In this document: one piece after another, positions 1 through 10,675 of the stretch
Position numbering within the stretch: the stretch's first letter is position 1
How the letters are laid out: each line of letters starts with the position of its first letter
NCBI GenBank assembly: GCA_034231615.1
Contig: CM067299.1
Location: forward strand, 19,310,498-19,374,497
Source: Meghimatium bilineatum
Taxonomy: Eukaryota; Mollusca; Gastropoda; Stylommatophora; Philomycidae
Length of the DNA stretch: 64,000 bases
Direction: 5' to 3'
Made by a program: the position numbers and the translations under genes
The notes under the pieces: generated by a model
Database searches by the model: none
What the model was told of the DNA's origin: nothing
What the model saw: only the letters and a program-made list of their open reading frames with translations

Positions 1-905
1 GCATTGATTCATGTTTGTTCAATTTATCTTGATTTTTGTTGATCTGGCTGTGGCTTTATGTCCGGATATTCTTTTTTATATACTCTCATTGTTATTTTGT
101 TTGGATCCATTTTCATAAGGTCACCAAACCATTTTACTTGCTGTCCTTCGATATGTTCAATACATACATAGGACCCACTTTAAAAAAAAAATTTTATCTT
201 TTAAATTGTGTTATCTAGTTTGGTAGCCATTGCAGCTTTTCTCAGACACTTCATTTCACATGTAATGATTTTCCTCTGCCGCGAGGCTGTCAAAGACCAT
301 GTTCAACATTGGTAGCAGAGTGTTGGTTTAAAAATTGTAGATATTATCTTGGGTTGAAGATATCTATTGATCTTTGGATGAAGAGATAATGGCGAAAGTT
401 GATAAGTCACTGTGTTTCTGTGTGACAATTTGTTTCTATTTTTCTGTGTAGTCTTCCATTTTTGGAAACAAATGCTGCCTGGATATTTAAATTCTTTGGC
501 TTGTATTACTTTGATGTTATCTATGTTAGATACATTGGTGTTACAGATTTGCTAATTTTCATAACTTCTGTTGTTTTTAATGCTAATTTTCATGCTGTAC
601 TTCTTGTATGTAAATAGCAATGCATTGATGTGTTTTTGCAAAATTTCCACATTTTTGTATAGGGCCTATTAGAGTTTGATCGTCGGCGAATAGTAGTTCG
701 TTGATTTCATTATTAAATTCTTCATCATATTTATTTACAATGTTTTTCTCTTTGTTGATATGAATTCTTGTATTATTTTGTCCATGTATATGTTGAAAAG
801 TAGAGGTGAAAGCACGTAGCCTTGCCTTACTCCAGATCTTGTTTTAAAAGGTTCAGTCATTCCATATGTTGCGCTTACGGAGCGTAGACATGTTTGTAGA
901 TATAT
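1..905 (-). mobile_element. Decayed non-LTR retrotransposon (LINE), RT domain to C-terminal tail
   Basis: The minus-strand translation near 840-740 resembles a LINE RT ([11 protein letters not shown]-like, broken by frameshifts). The catalytic block near 700-680 reads LLFADDQTLI. The tail near 130-30 reads QQVKWFGDLMKMDPNKI. The copy has many frame breaks and continues past the left edge. The same family is seen at 39430-40435, where the tail reads [18 protein letters not shown]. Confidence 0.75.
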
Positions 906-1254
906 TATCTACGACTCACAGTTAGGGGCAATTGTCAAATAAAAAATTGCAGTATTTCCGTCGGGATGTCCTGAACCAATGTTAAATAGTAGGCCTATAA
1001 CTAGAAAACAAGTCTTTGTACATGAAAGTTTTGGGCATTGATTGCATGCAGTGTCATTTATCTTTGTATATCTGACTTTTTCTTTACTTTCTTTTAGCTT
1101 GTGACACACATTAGGGGCATGTAGGCTTACACATTTGACAAAGTGATAAATGATCAGTTACATCAGCTAAGATTAGCGAAGCTGCGTGTGAACACCAAGC
1201 CAAACTGGAGAACGCCTTAGTCAGTTTGTATATTTAATAATAGTAATAATAATA
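906..1254. other. No gene seen
   Basis: A 66-codon minus-strand ORF here matches nothing I recognise. A short run of AAT/AAG triplets near 1235-1255 probably marks an old retroposon tail. Confidence 0.4.
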
Positions 1255-1590
1255 AGACCCATGACTCGCCAGGGTTGTAGGGGTGTCACACTGGACATAT
1301 CAGTACAAAATGCCCTCGAATCAGCTCTGTCCTCATTCATACGGAGAAGTGTAGAAAAATCACGTCCAGACCATTCATTGATCTTATCAATCCAGGATTT
1401 TTTCTTTCCTCTTCTTCGCCTTCACCTCGAATGTTCCTTGCAGAGAATCGTGTCTTGTTAGATGTCCAAACCGAACACATTTACGCTGTTTCACCACTGC
1501 CAAAAATGGTTCTTGATAACCTGCAAATTTGTTTACAGCTAGGACATCCAAACTGTAAGTCTATCTATCAAGTTAATGTGTTAGCTCTTT
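1255..1590 (-). mobile_element. LINE C-terminal fragment
   Basis: The minus strand gives a LINE 3' coding tail: a Gly/Glu/Arg-rich stretch, then a WIDKINEWSGRD-like segment and RADSRAF. This is the usual end of RTE/Jockey-like proteins, just after the GRP..W motif. Frameshifted. Confidence 0.6.
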
Positions 1591-1745
1591 GACATTACCG
1601 CACGCATGCAACGTGTGTACATTCCACGTTCCGATAATACAGTTGCATCAAGAACAATTTAAAAAAATACTCATATTGTGCCCATATTTCAGTAGAACAA
1701 AATGTACATATTTAAATGTTATGAATAGACTCAATAATATTAACA

Positions 1746-2010
1746 TTGGCTACTGGAATGTTTTCAGTGCTCAGCAACATCGCCTGTTGTATAATTTTGG
1801 TCTTTTATTTGCCATGCATGTGGACACCAGACGGGAAGAGAAAACAGGGAAGACCAAAAACAACGCTCAGAAGAACATTTATGAATGAATTAAAATCAAG
1901 AGGTATAAATGCACAAGACCTGCAATTCTTGGCAACTGACCAACAGGCATGAAGAACAATGACATCCACCCTATGTGCCAAACGAGGAACTGACTGACTT
2001 GCCATGCAAG
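1746..2010 (+). mobile_element. LINE C-terminal fragment (different family)
   Basis: The plus strand reads PDGKRKQGRPKTTLRRTFMN, ELKSRGINAQDLQFLATDQQ, then RTMTSTLCAKRG. This is the characteristic end of an RTE-like LINE ORF (GRPKTTWRR...DRQAWR..V.ALC). It is close to the consensus but truncated at the 5' side. Confidence 0.8.
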
Positions 2011-2209
2011 TGTAGACCTAACGCTAGTTTTTTTTTCTTCGCGAAATTATTCAATAATAAAACTAAGTGTTAATAATTGATTTTTTGCATGATCTATGTG
2101 TCCCAAATCCTACCTGCTGTCCCCTGCCTATGGCGTCTTTTAAGCAATGCATCATTTTTCTATTTAGGACCACCCATGTTATATTTGCGATGGTAAATGC
2201 AAAGCAGAA

Positions 2210-2510
2210 CTAAAAAGAAGGCCGGAGATGGCTTTAGCGTCCTTGTCAAGGCTAACGGTGATTTGGAAAAGCAACATCAGTATTGGAATGAAAATCAAAC
2301 TGTATAAGTCGCTGGTGCTTTCTGTTGTGATGTACGGCTGTGATAGTTGGACACTCACTGCGGACATGGAGAGAAGATTACAGGCTTTCGAGTACAAATG
2401 CTACAGAAGAATTCTACAAATTTCCTATAGGGAACATAAGACCAATGTGTACGTAAGAAATAAAGTAGAGATTTGTGCAGGTGCTCAGGAATCATTATCA
2501 TTCTGGTAAC
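2210..2510 (+). mobile_element. LINE reverse transcriptase thumb fragment
   Basis: Reads MALASLSRLTVIWKSNISIG, then LVLSVVMYGCDSWTLTADME, RRLQAFEYKCYRRILQISYR and EHKTN. This is the YGC-SWTL...KCYRR block just downstream of the RT palm in RTE-like LINEs. An uninterrupted 93-codon stretch, cut off at both ends. Confidence 0.85.
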
Positions 2511-3324
2511 TTTTTAGTTCTTCCGCCAAAGTAATAGGTCTACTGTATGAGCTGGGCAACACAGCTTGTCCTTCCGAGCTTTTTCCGGTGGGCATATTTG
2601 TCTTGTAGTTGCATTTGTGAAGTTCTGTAGATTGTTCAGAGGCTATTGAGCCATTACCTTTGAATCTCTTATACTCGCTGTTGATTCCAAGATATGTTAA
2701 TGTATGTAAATACACTTTACTTTAATTAAAGAAGCAAGCGAAGACGAGAAATTGTATGAGAAAGTTAAGACCAAGAAACAGTAGAAAAGAAAAATATGAC
2801 AAAGAAACAGTAGAAAATAGAAAAATATGACAAAGAAACAGTAGAAAAGAGAAACATATGACTAAGAAACAATAGAAAAGGTGCATAATTGCTTTCTTTA
2901 TATTTTCTCAGAATCGTGTGCCATGAACGAACGATGCAGGCAGAATGATGACAATGCTCCTGGGAAGGCACGCAAGGAAGTTTTGCAATTGATACAAAAA
3001 CTATTGCATGTCCGGGATTACGACTAGTTAGATCATTCGAAAATTCCACACAGTAAAATGCTAAATAACCATTCCCCAAACATGTATACCCAAACGTTCC
3101 ATCATACAGCCACACTTGGAAATCAGTAGCTGTACCCTTGAAAATTGATTCCGCGAACTAATAATGTGAATTTATAAACATCATATAGGTATAGACTTCA
3201 TTGGTATAATACCCAACTATGTAACTGTATAAAGGGAGAATAGATGAAATAAAGAATGTGAGAACTGACTCAACTTTGTTCCTTTGTTAAAGCCCCCCCC
3301 CCCCAACTAAAAAAAATAAAATAA
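2511..3324. repeat. No gene seen; short ~31 bp tandem repeat at 2770-2880
   Basis: About 3.5 copies of a 31 bp unit built on agaaacagtagaaaa...atatgac lie at 2770-2880. The remainder is AT-rich, with a poly-C run near 3293-3304. No coding sequence recognised. Confidence 0.6.
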
Positions 3325-3336
3325 AATCTAGCAAGA

Positions 3337-3624
3337 GGAGCACGGTAGTCTAGTTGTTAGTGCTTTGCTTTCTATCACTGGGTTACAGCGTGCCAGGTTC
3401 GAAACTACGTCCGGACAAACAAAAAATCCCCTGATCCGCTTGACACGACCACTCCTCCAGTCGACTCAGCTGTAAATGAGTACCTGATGCATGAGTTAGG
3501 GGAGGTAAAGACAGCAAGGAAGGGAACTGGTCACCCCACCTAATAGTTGCTGCGGCTTAGTACATGAATAGTTATCTTCATTCCGGACGGGAGGTTGCTG
3601 CCATGGGACATACCTTTACCTTTT
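3337..3624 (+). mobile_element. tRNA-derived SINE with intact target-site duplication
   Basis: A 288 bp element. The head looks like a tRNA, with A box TAGTCTAGTTG and B box GGTTCGAAACT about 50 nt apart. It is followed by a conserved body and ends in a short CCTTTTACCTTTT-like tail. It is flanked by a perfect 12 bp direct repeat, aatctagcaaga, at 3325-3336 and 3625-3636. Perfect duplications imply a fairly recent insertion. Confidence 0.9.
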
Positions 3625-3639
3625 AATCTAGCAAGATGA

Positions 3640-3970
3640 CTCTGGTTATTGATGTTTGTCACCTCACAACATGTAGGACTAATTGTTGGTCCTTGCAGCA
3701 AGAAGGTCTAATTGGTCTGTGATTTTTGAAATGTTTGTGGTCCTTAAGGAATGTACATACCGGTACTTGTGCAAATATCCCCCACCTATAAGTAAGAAAC
3801 TTTTTTTAAGACATTGCATCGCTGAAGTGCCATTGGCACATATAAAGACACAATGTGTTTCCATTATCTGGAGTACGTCCTTCTGGAAATCTAGTAGGAC
3901 CATTGTCCTTTTACAAGAAAGATCCAGCGGGAGTTTGAGAATGAATGCTGAAGAAGAAGAAGATATTGCT
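3640..3970 (+). repeat. Dispersed GAA-tailed repeat, subfamily B
   Basis: The 3' part runs acacaatgtgtttccattat...gagtttgagaatgaatgc and ends in GAAGAAGAAGAAGA. Compared with subfamily A it has about 40 bp extra (ctagtaggaccattgtcc...) before the shared end. The 5' part (3648-3770) recurs inverted at 5870-6005. Confidence 0.7.
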
Positions 3971-4559
3971 GATCTTTGAAAAATGTCTTCTGTGTATCAA
4001 AGAAAGCTTTAGAGAAAGCACAACCACACTGCAAATACGAAGAATGCACGAGCTAATCGCTGGCATTTCCTGGGGATAGAAACAATTGTAATAAAACAAT
4101 AGCAACAACACGGTAAAACTACGGGAAACATAGTGGTTCATAATTTAATAAAAGTCCCTAAAATGAAATTGATAATAGGTAATAACTAAAAGCAAGACTG
4201 TAATCCAGCAGGCAAAACTTGGAACAGGGTAATATAGTTTTGATAATCAATGATGACATAAAAATCAATGTTTCTACCAAATGGTCTTTATTAAAAACAC
4301 AATATAACACGAGTAAGAAGCGATACTGTTGCATTTTTTATAAAGGCCTTTTAGTAGAAGTGTTGGGTTTTTTTGGGTACTATATGTGTTACTAGTTATT
4401 AGCAAAATTTAATTCCCCTACTCCAAGTTTTGCCCGAAATGAAGTGAAAAGCTTAAGTTGCTCTTTTGTAGACCTATTTAATCTTATATTCATTTGGTCA
4501 CTGCTCAAATATTGATACCTAACACATTGTATTAGAAATATTTGTATGCAATGCCTCTG

Positions 4560-4830
4560 TATGGATTCATAAGGCTGACTGAAATGCACAGATACCACAG
4601 CACAGCTGTAAACCATGACACAATGCATTTCGTTATCTGAACTATATTTTACTAATCTGCAGGAATTTAAGAATGAACCCAAAAGATGAAGACTGCATAC
4701 CTCTGGATCAAGAGTGGGTCCAATCCAACCCTCCAAGCATAGTTTTCTATAAAAGTACTATATGCACACATCCCAGTGGGTCAAAGGGCATGAGCCCATG
4801 GACCGCTGGATCAGCAACCAACCAACCAAC
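4560..4830 (+). repeat. Dispersed GAA-tailed repeat, subfamily A (old copy)
   Basis: Carries tgtaaaccatgacacaatgc and the end motif ctaatctgcaggaatttaag, the family signature. It is followed by cccagtgggtcaaag...ccatgga and a short (accaacc)n run. Confidence 0.6.
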
Positions 4831-4904
4831 CAACAAATCCCAGAGCTGTGGAAATATTACTGTAAAATAAACAATGTTGGCCCCATACTACAAGAGAAAG
4901 AAAT

Positions 4905-5030
4905 CCAGTCTATCGACCCACTAAGTTTGCCGACTACTAACGTTGCCAACACACTAAAATTGCTGACCCACTAAGGTTGCCGACTACTAAGGTTGCAGAC
5001 CCACTAACGTTGCCGATTACTGCTGTAGGT
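4905..5030. repeat. Short imperfect tandem array (~20 bp unit)
   Basis: Repeats of gttgccgactactaa and gctgacccactaa, about six partial units, with no coding sense. Confidence 0.65.
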
Positions 5031-5059
5031 TACTCCAAAAAAAATTGGATAGTTTATTC

Positions 5060-5300
5060 TTCTTCTGCGTTCATTCTCACGCGCCAGCAGATTAGCAGGA
5101 TGTAGCCCAAAGAGAAAATGGAAAGTGTCATGGTTTACAGTATAGATGCAATATCTGCGCCTTTCATCCTGACACATGATTCTGGGTCACTTGGACCCTC
5201 TCTGAAATGGGACAACCAACTCCACCCCGAAACTTCCTTAGCTTCTTACGACATGCATAGCAGTGTCACTATTTTGTGCTTCCATTTTGGGTGCAGCAGC
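5060..5300 (-). repeat. Dispersed GAA-tailed repeat, subfamily A
   Basis: Antisense copy. It starts with the reversed tail TTCTTCTTCTGCGTTCATTC, then agcaggatgtagccc, tcatggtttacag and gacaaccaactcca. Nearly full length relative to 12583-12840. Confidence 0.8.
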
Positions 5301-5487
5301 ACACTGATGAGACAACTATGGCGGAAGGGTGTGGGGTTGAATGTCATCTCATGATCTTATTTATGCTGAAAACCACTGAAGACTCATACTTACACTGCTG
5401 GGAGGGAGTCAATTCTTCCATCTGCTGCATACCTCAATATTGCATGAAAGTCACTGCAAACTCCACTCCAGAGTAGATGAATAATAC

Positions 5488-5652
5488 TACAGTCAAATCC
5501 CATTATAACAACTTGGTCTGGACCAATGAAATATGTATGTAATAACAGAAATTCGCTATATACAGTACAAACAATATTTAATAAATATAATTGGGGATTT
5601 TGAAGTTTGTTATGGAAATGTAAAAGGATGCTCTATAAGGGATTTCACTGTA
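5488..5652. mobile_element. MITE with pogo/Tigger-like termini
   Basis: 165 bp bounded by inverted ends TACAGTCAAATCCCATTATA and TATAAGGGATTTCACTGTA, with TA at the outer edges. The inner body is non-coding and AT-rich. The CAGT...AAATCCC..TATA ends are typical of pogo-type MITEs. A second, more decayed copy is at 23428-23600. Confidence 0.75.
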
Positions 5653-6097
5653 TTAGGAAACATCAAGAAAAGATTATAATTCAGCAGACAATATTTGAAC
5701 CTCGTACATTCAGTTGACACCAGTTCATCTCATAATATCATGAAGTTTTCCGAATCACATCCCTCAAAAAAATATGTGACTATAGCCAAGACATCTAATG
5801 TGTGTATTTTCAAGGCACTATCAATATGGATAGTTAGAATAAGATATAGACAAACAACTAACAAGTTGCTCTGGTAGGGTCTTTGTAAATTCCTTGAGGA
5901 CCACAAACATTTAAATAAACGCAGACCAATTTGGCTTCTTGCTGCATGGACCAATTAGTCCTACTTGTTGTGAGGTGACAAACATCAATAGCACATAAAC
6001 AGAAACACCATTGCTTCTGGTGTAACTTGGGTAAACGAATATTTTTATGAAGCAGCAAAAAAATTATTTCAAAAATAAGAAAGTAGCAAATGAGATT
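5653..6097. repeat. No gene; dispersed repeat segment at 5870-6005
   Basis: 5870-6005 (ccttgaggaccacaaacatt ... gttgtgaggtgacaaacatc) is an inverted copy of 3648-3770. The rest shows no recognisable feature. Confidence 0.55.
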
Positions 6098-6760
6098 TGA
6101 TGATGATGAAGTAATCACTTTAACTGTGAGTTGGTACGCTCTTGACTCATGATGATGACGAAGTACTCACTTTAGCTGTGAGCAGGTACGTTCTTGACTC
6201 ATGATGATGATGAAGTACTCACTTTAGCTGTGAGCAGGTACGCTCTTGACTCATGATAATGATGAAATACTCACTTTAGCTGTGAGCAGGTACGATCTTG
6301 ACTCATGATGATGATGAAGTACTCACTTTAGCTGTGAACAGGTACGTTCTTGACTCATGATGATGATGAAGTACTCACTTTAGCTGTGAGCAGGTACGAT
6401 CTTGACTCATGATGATGATGAAGTACTCACTTTAGCTGTGAGCAGGTACGTTCTTGACTCATGATGATGATGAAGTACTCACTTAAGCTGTGAGCAGGTA
6501 CGATCTTGACTCATGATGATGATGAAGTACTCACTTTAGCTGTGAACAGGTACGTTCTTGACTCATGATGATGATGAAGTACTCACTTTAGCTGTGAGCA
6601 GGTACGATCTTGACTCATGATGATGATGAAGTACTCACTTTAGCTGTGAGCAGGTACGTTCTTGACTCATGATGATGATGAAGTACTCACTTTAGCTGTG
6701 AGCAGGTACGATCTTGACTCATGATGATGATGAAGTACTCACTTTAACTGTGAGCAGGTA
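6098..6760. repeat. 52 bp minisatellite with a 4-unit higher-order pattern
   Basis: 12.75 units of 52 bp, each with TGATGATGATGAAGTACTCA, ctttagctgtgagcaggtac and a variable g[a/t/c]tcttgactca. Unit variants alternate between gatcttg and gttcttg. A gaacagg variant recurs exactly four units apart, giving a 208 bp higher-order repeat present twice (units 4-7 and 8-11). Confidence 0.92.
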
Positions 6761-6855
6761 GCTTTTACCAGCCTTTTACCTTTAAGATAACAGCATATGT
6801 CCTCCACTACGCAGTTGAGTAAACTGAGGTGACACTCAAATACATTAGGTTAGCC

Positions 6856-7184
6856 GTGTCTTAGAGGCGTAGTTGTACGGTTTGCTGTGTCTTAGAAGTG
6901 TGGTTGTAAGGTTTGCTGTGTCTCTGAGGTGTGGTTGTAAGGTTTGCTGTGTCTCTGAGGTGTGGTTGTAAGATTTTCTGTGTCTCAGAGGCATGGTTGT
7001 AAGGTTTGTTATGTCTCAGAGGTATGGTTGTAAGATTTGTTGTGTCTCAGAGGCGTGGTTGTAAGGTTTCCTGTGTCTCAGAGGTGTGGTTGTAAGGTTT
7101 GCTGTGTCTCAGAAGTGTGGTTGTAAGGTTTGCTGTGTCTCTGAGGTGTGGTTGTAAGATTTGCTGTGTCTCAGGCGTGGTTGT
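6856..7184. repeat. 31 bp minisatellite
   Basis: About 10.6 copies of gtgtctcagaggtgtggttg + taaggtttgct with scattered substitutions. Not coding. It lies 95 bp after the 52 bp array. Confidence 0.9.
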
Positions 7185-7384
7185 GTTAATGAAGGATGCA
7201 TATTTAGTCCTAGAAGGGAGATTTTCCAGTGCAGCAGTATCACAGTAACATCATGTGCTGCCAGAAGTGTTACATGTGCGTCTGGGCCAACTAGTTCATG
7301 ATTCTTCTGTCATATTTCTTGACCCAACTGTACTGATGGAACACTAAGCATTCGCAGCCACCTATAAATCTAAAACAAAAGGAT

Positions 7385-7700
7385 AAAGGTGCAATGTTCG
7401 CTGGCCTGCAATATATAGCAATTTTCAAGGGCATACCTAGCTCTGTCGTCTGTTGAGTGAGATCTTATTGAAGTGATCTGAATGTCTCTGGCACCATGGA
7501 GTAAGTGATCTGTGGTTAATGGCTTGAAGATTTTGGCAGGCAAATCTCTGACAACCACATATCACCTACTCCTGTTGCTGTGCATTTCTATGGTGCTATC
7601 AGCATGGTACTCGTGATATTCAGGTCACTGCAATAAGATCTTGCCCCACAGTTGATAGAGCTAGGTACGCATTTGAAAATTGCTATATATAGGACTTCTA
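7385..7700. repeat. Inverted pair of a coding-like module
   Basis: 7408-7510 (minus reading GARDIQITSIRSHSTDDRAR then YALENCYI) and 7590-7692 (plus reading GTRDIQVTAIRSCPTVDRAR then YAFENCYI) are inverted copies about 80 bp apart. Amino acids are more similar than bases, so the module was once coding. I do not recognise the family. Confidence 0.65.
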
Positions 7701-7883
7701 CAGTAGTTTGTTTCGCTGTCCAAGGAATTTTCAACATTCTTCTCAAAAACCACCTCTCAATTTTTTCCAGCACACCCTGAATACTTTTGTTTACAGCCCA
7801 TGCTTCACATCAATAAAGAAAAGTTGGTTCAATATAACATCCTAGCACTTAAATTTGCATATTTCTTAATAGTATTCCATTAC
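7680..7883 (-). mobile_element. LINE, downstream part, split by insertion of another LINE
   Basis: The minus strand reads CYIEPTFLY-CEAWAVNKSI, QGVLEKIERWFLRRMLKIPW and TAKQT, the RT thumb of an RTE-like LINE. Its upstream part is at 9035-9385 on the same strand. The two are separated exactly by the plus-strand LINE 7884-9024. Confidence 0.8.
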
Positions 7884-9024
7884 TATATATTACATTACAT
7901 AGAGAAACGTAGAGAGTATAACATCGAATTACATGCATGCTTCATAGACTACACCAAAGCATTCGACTGTGTCAATCACCATCAATTATGGGAAATAATG
8001 AACGATATGGGTTTTCCAAAACACATTACACGACTAATAGCAGCGCTGTATAAAGATCAAGAAGCAGCGGTAAAAGTTGAAGGTGCAAGATCGGAGTGGT
8101 TCAATGTACAGAAAGGAGTAAGACAAGGCCGTACCTTGTCTCCATACTTGTTCAACATCTATGCGGAAAATATAATGAGAAACGTGAGACAAGAATCAAT
8201 GAAGCCTGATTTCAGACCCATAAATATAGGAGGGCTGCAGATATCAGAAATTTAATATGCAGACGACACAGCGCTATTAACAACAAACAAACACGACCTA
8301 CTGAAAATAATTAAGTCAACCCAAAAGTTCAGCGAACAGCAAAACGTGTTCTTAAATATGAAAAAGACAAAAATAATGGCAACTGACAAAACTAAATCAA
8401 GACCCAAAATTAGTATTGAGAACTGCAATTTGGAAGAAGTAACACATTTTGATTATTTAGGAACTAATATAAACAATGCGGGGGACTGCGCAGTTGAGAT
8501 CAAGAGAAGAACGGCAATGGCGCTGGCAAAATTAAAACAGATAAAGAAACTATGGCAAGGTACCAACATAAGAACCAAATTGTGTTTACTACGAACATGT
8601 GTATTTCCTGTGGCGACATATGGATGTGAAGCATGGGCACTAAATAAAACAGTGGCCAAGAGAATAACATCATTTGAATTAAAGTGTTATATTAGAGTAT
8701 TGAGAATACCATGGACAGCGAAGAAAACAAGCCAGAAGGTGTTACAAACAATTAACGTCCAGGAAGGCTGGCTTCTGAACACTATATTAAAGAAAAAGCT
8801 AGTTTTTTTCGGTCATATTAAGAGACACGACGGCATAGAAAGAGTGTTAATGGAGGGGATGATAGAAGGCAACAGGGGCAAAGGCCGACCAAGACGCCGT
8901 TGGACAAAAGACATTCAAGAATGTCACTGGAAGATGCAGGGCAACTTGCTCATGACCGCGGAGAATTCAAGAGATCCATAGGAAAGACTACTTTCTGGAA
9001 AGAATATGTCACCTGATGATGATG
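7884..9024 (+). mobile_element. RTE-like LINE, 5'-truncated, nearly intact RT to 3' end
   Basis: Encodes IEKRREYNIELHACFIDYTK (RT block with the first catalytic Asp), GVRQGRTLSPYLFNIYAENI, and YADDTALLTT (catalytic YADD) just after a single in-frame stop. This is followed by [70 protein letters not shown] and GKGRPRRRWTKDIQE. The coding run continues to a stop near 8980 and the copy ends in GATGATGATG. Candidate 10 bp target duplication attccattac lies at 7874-7883 and 9025-9034. The only obvious lesions are the 5' truncation and the stop before YADD, so this is the youngest LINE in the window. Confidence 0.9.
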
Positions 9025-9034
9025 ATTCCATTAC

Positions 9035-9385
9035 ATAGAATGTTTTTCATTTTTTTAAAATGATTACCGGTATTTGGATTATGTGATCCTGCTCTTTATC
9101 TCATTGGAGCACCTGCCATCTGATGTTAAAATGCTGCCAAGATACTTGACTGTATCCACTTGTTTTAATTGTGCATCATTAATATTAATAATGCATTTTG
9201 TAGGTGATTCATTGCTCTTCTGAGTCCGCATGATCAGAGGATTTTGAGATGAATGAGCATGAGTCAATATCAAGAATGTGCGAATTGAGAGTGAAGATTG
9301 GATGGCCCGTAGAGAACACCTGACAAAGATTTCATAAAGAGCAGTGAACCTACATAGAATTGGAACCATCAGCCGTTATACCCTG
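9035..9385 (-). mobile_element. LINE, upstream part of the split element
   Basis: The minus strand reads CIININDAQLKQVDTVKYLG and SILTSDGRCSNEIKSRIT, the post-RT strand after the palm. It runs on, with breaks, to the insertion point and resumes at 7883 (see 7680-7883). Confidence 0.8.
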
Positions 9386-10254
9386 AGAGAGTTACTGAAG
9401 CAGAGATCTGAGCACCTATTGACGTGTTCGGTGTGCGAATAGGATAATCAATAACTAATAATAATTTTGGCTGTGTGTATTTATTTGAAACAACCATTAC
9501 ACTTGATTTCTTCTTGTTTGTACATAATCTATTACAATGTCTATTCTCTTGCTTCTGGTAGATGGTAACAGTGCTAGTTGACACTGTTAAATGTAAGTGT
9601 GAGCAATTTGGTTTTCATTCCAAGGTCAGATGTGTTGCCTCAATTACACTACATCCATGCTTGGTTATCCATTTTTTGGTGGGGTGTTTCTCTAGTTCTA
9701 TACAATGATCATGTTTTATTGTATGTGCTTATTGTTGACTGCTTCCTGTTCTCATAAGATGTCCGAACAATAGTTACTGTCTTTTATATTCAATGTATGA
9801 TATAATGCCTATTCTATTTCTGATGTAGTAATTTGTCTAATCTAGTTACATCACTATCCTTTCTAAAACATTTCATTTCAGCGCATAAGCTTAATCTATA
9901 ATCTTAATCTATGTGTGTCTTATTTGTGCAACTCATATGGAAGATATACAATTAGCATCATGTGATATATCAACTGGAACAAGTGCTTATAGAGATTTAG
10001 AAAGGCTTAGTCAATTTAAATTTTGTCACTTTCCAAGTTATAAGAATTCAAGCTGTCTAGAATTCTTTCTGTCATCCCTTGTTTCTTTTATTGATTTTGT
10101 CAGTTGTCAAAGTGTGTTCTGTCCTATGTTCTCACTGAGCATACAGATCAATGATGGTTACCAATTTCTAACATTTACAATGAACTTCCTGAATTTCACT
10201 GACATTTTAATATGATCTTGTGAGAGGTGAGAAAGAGAGTTCTGCAGTGCTATA
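9386..10254 (-). mobile_element. Mostly unassigned; small LINE fragment at 9790-9900
   Basis: The minus strand at about 9900-9790 reads AEMKCFRKDSDVTRLDKL, a LINE thumb motif (EMKC-RR..G.TR.D). The 100-codon plus ORF at 9913-10215 resembles nothing known to me and has low-complexity AT composition. I do not call it a gene. Confidence 0.5.
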
Positions 10255-10675
10255 TAACTCCTATACTAACATGGATGTGAGTCTTGGATAATAAACAAAC
10301 AGGAAAGTGGGAAATTATAGGCAATAGAGATGTGGTTCTACAGAAGAATGTTGAGAATACCATGGACTGCCAGAAAAACTAATGTAGAGGTGTTGAAAAA
10401 ATAAAATGTGAAACTGAACTTAATCAATGATATAAGAAAAAATAAACTTTCATTTTTTGGCCACCTTATGAGACAGGGAAGTTTGGAGAACATAGACACA
10501 ACAGTCACGATTGAAGGCAACCGAGACAGAGGGCGACAATGTGAGAAAGTATTAGACAGTTTTACAACCTGACACGGCAGGGAAACAACAATGATCGTGA
10601 TACATAATATTGGAGATAGAGTTGTGGAATGCCACAATCACCTACGCCAGCCGGCATGACACCTGATGATGATCC
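10255..10675 (+). mobile_element. LINE C-terminal fragment with GAT-type 3' end
   Basis: The plus strand carries an RRMLRIPWTARKTNVEVLK-like block, then FFGHLMRQGSLENIDT and IEGNRDRGRQ. It ends in cacctgatgatgat, like the LINE at 7884-9024. Frameshifted. Confidence 0.75.

Noticed and set aside
9913-10215. 100-codon ORF as a gene
   Set aside because: Composition follows the AT-rich background, with no recognisable motif, flanked by LINE debris.
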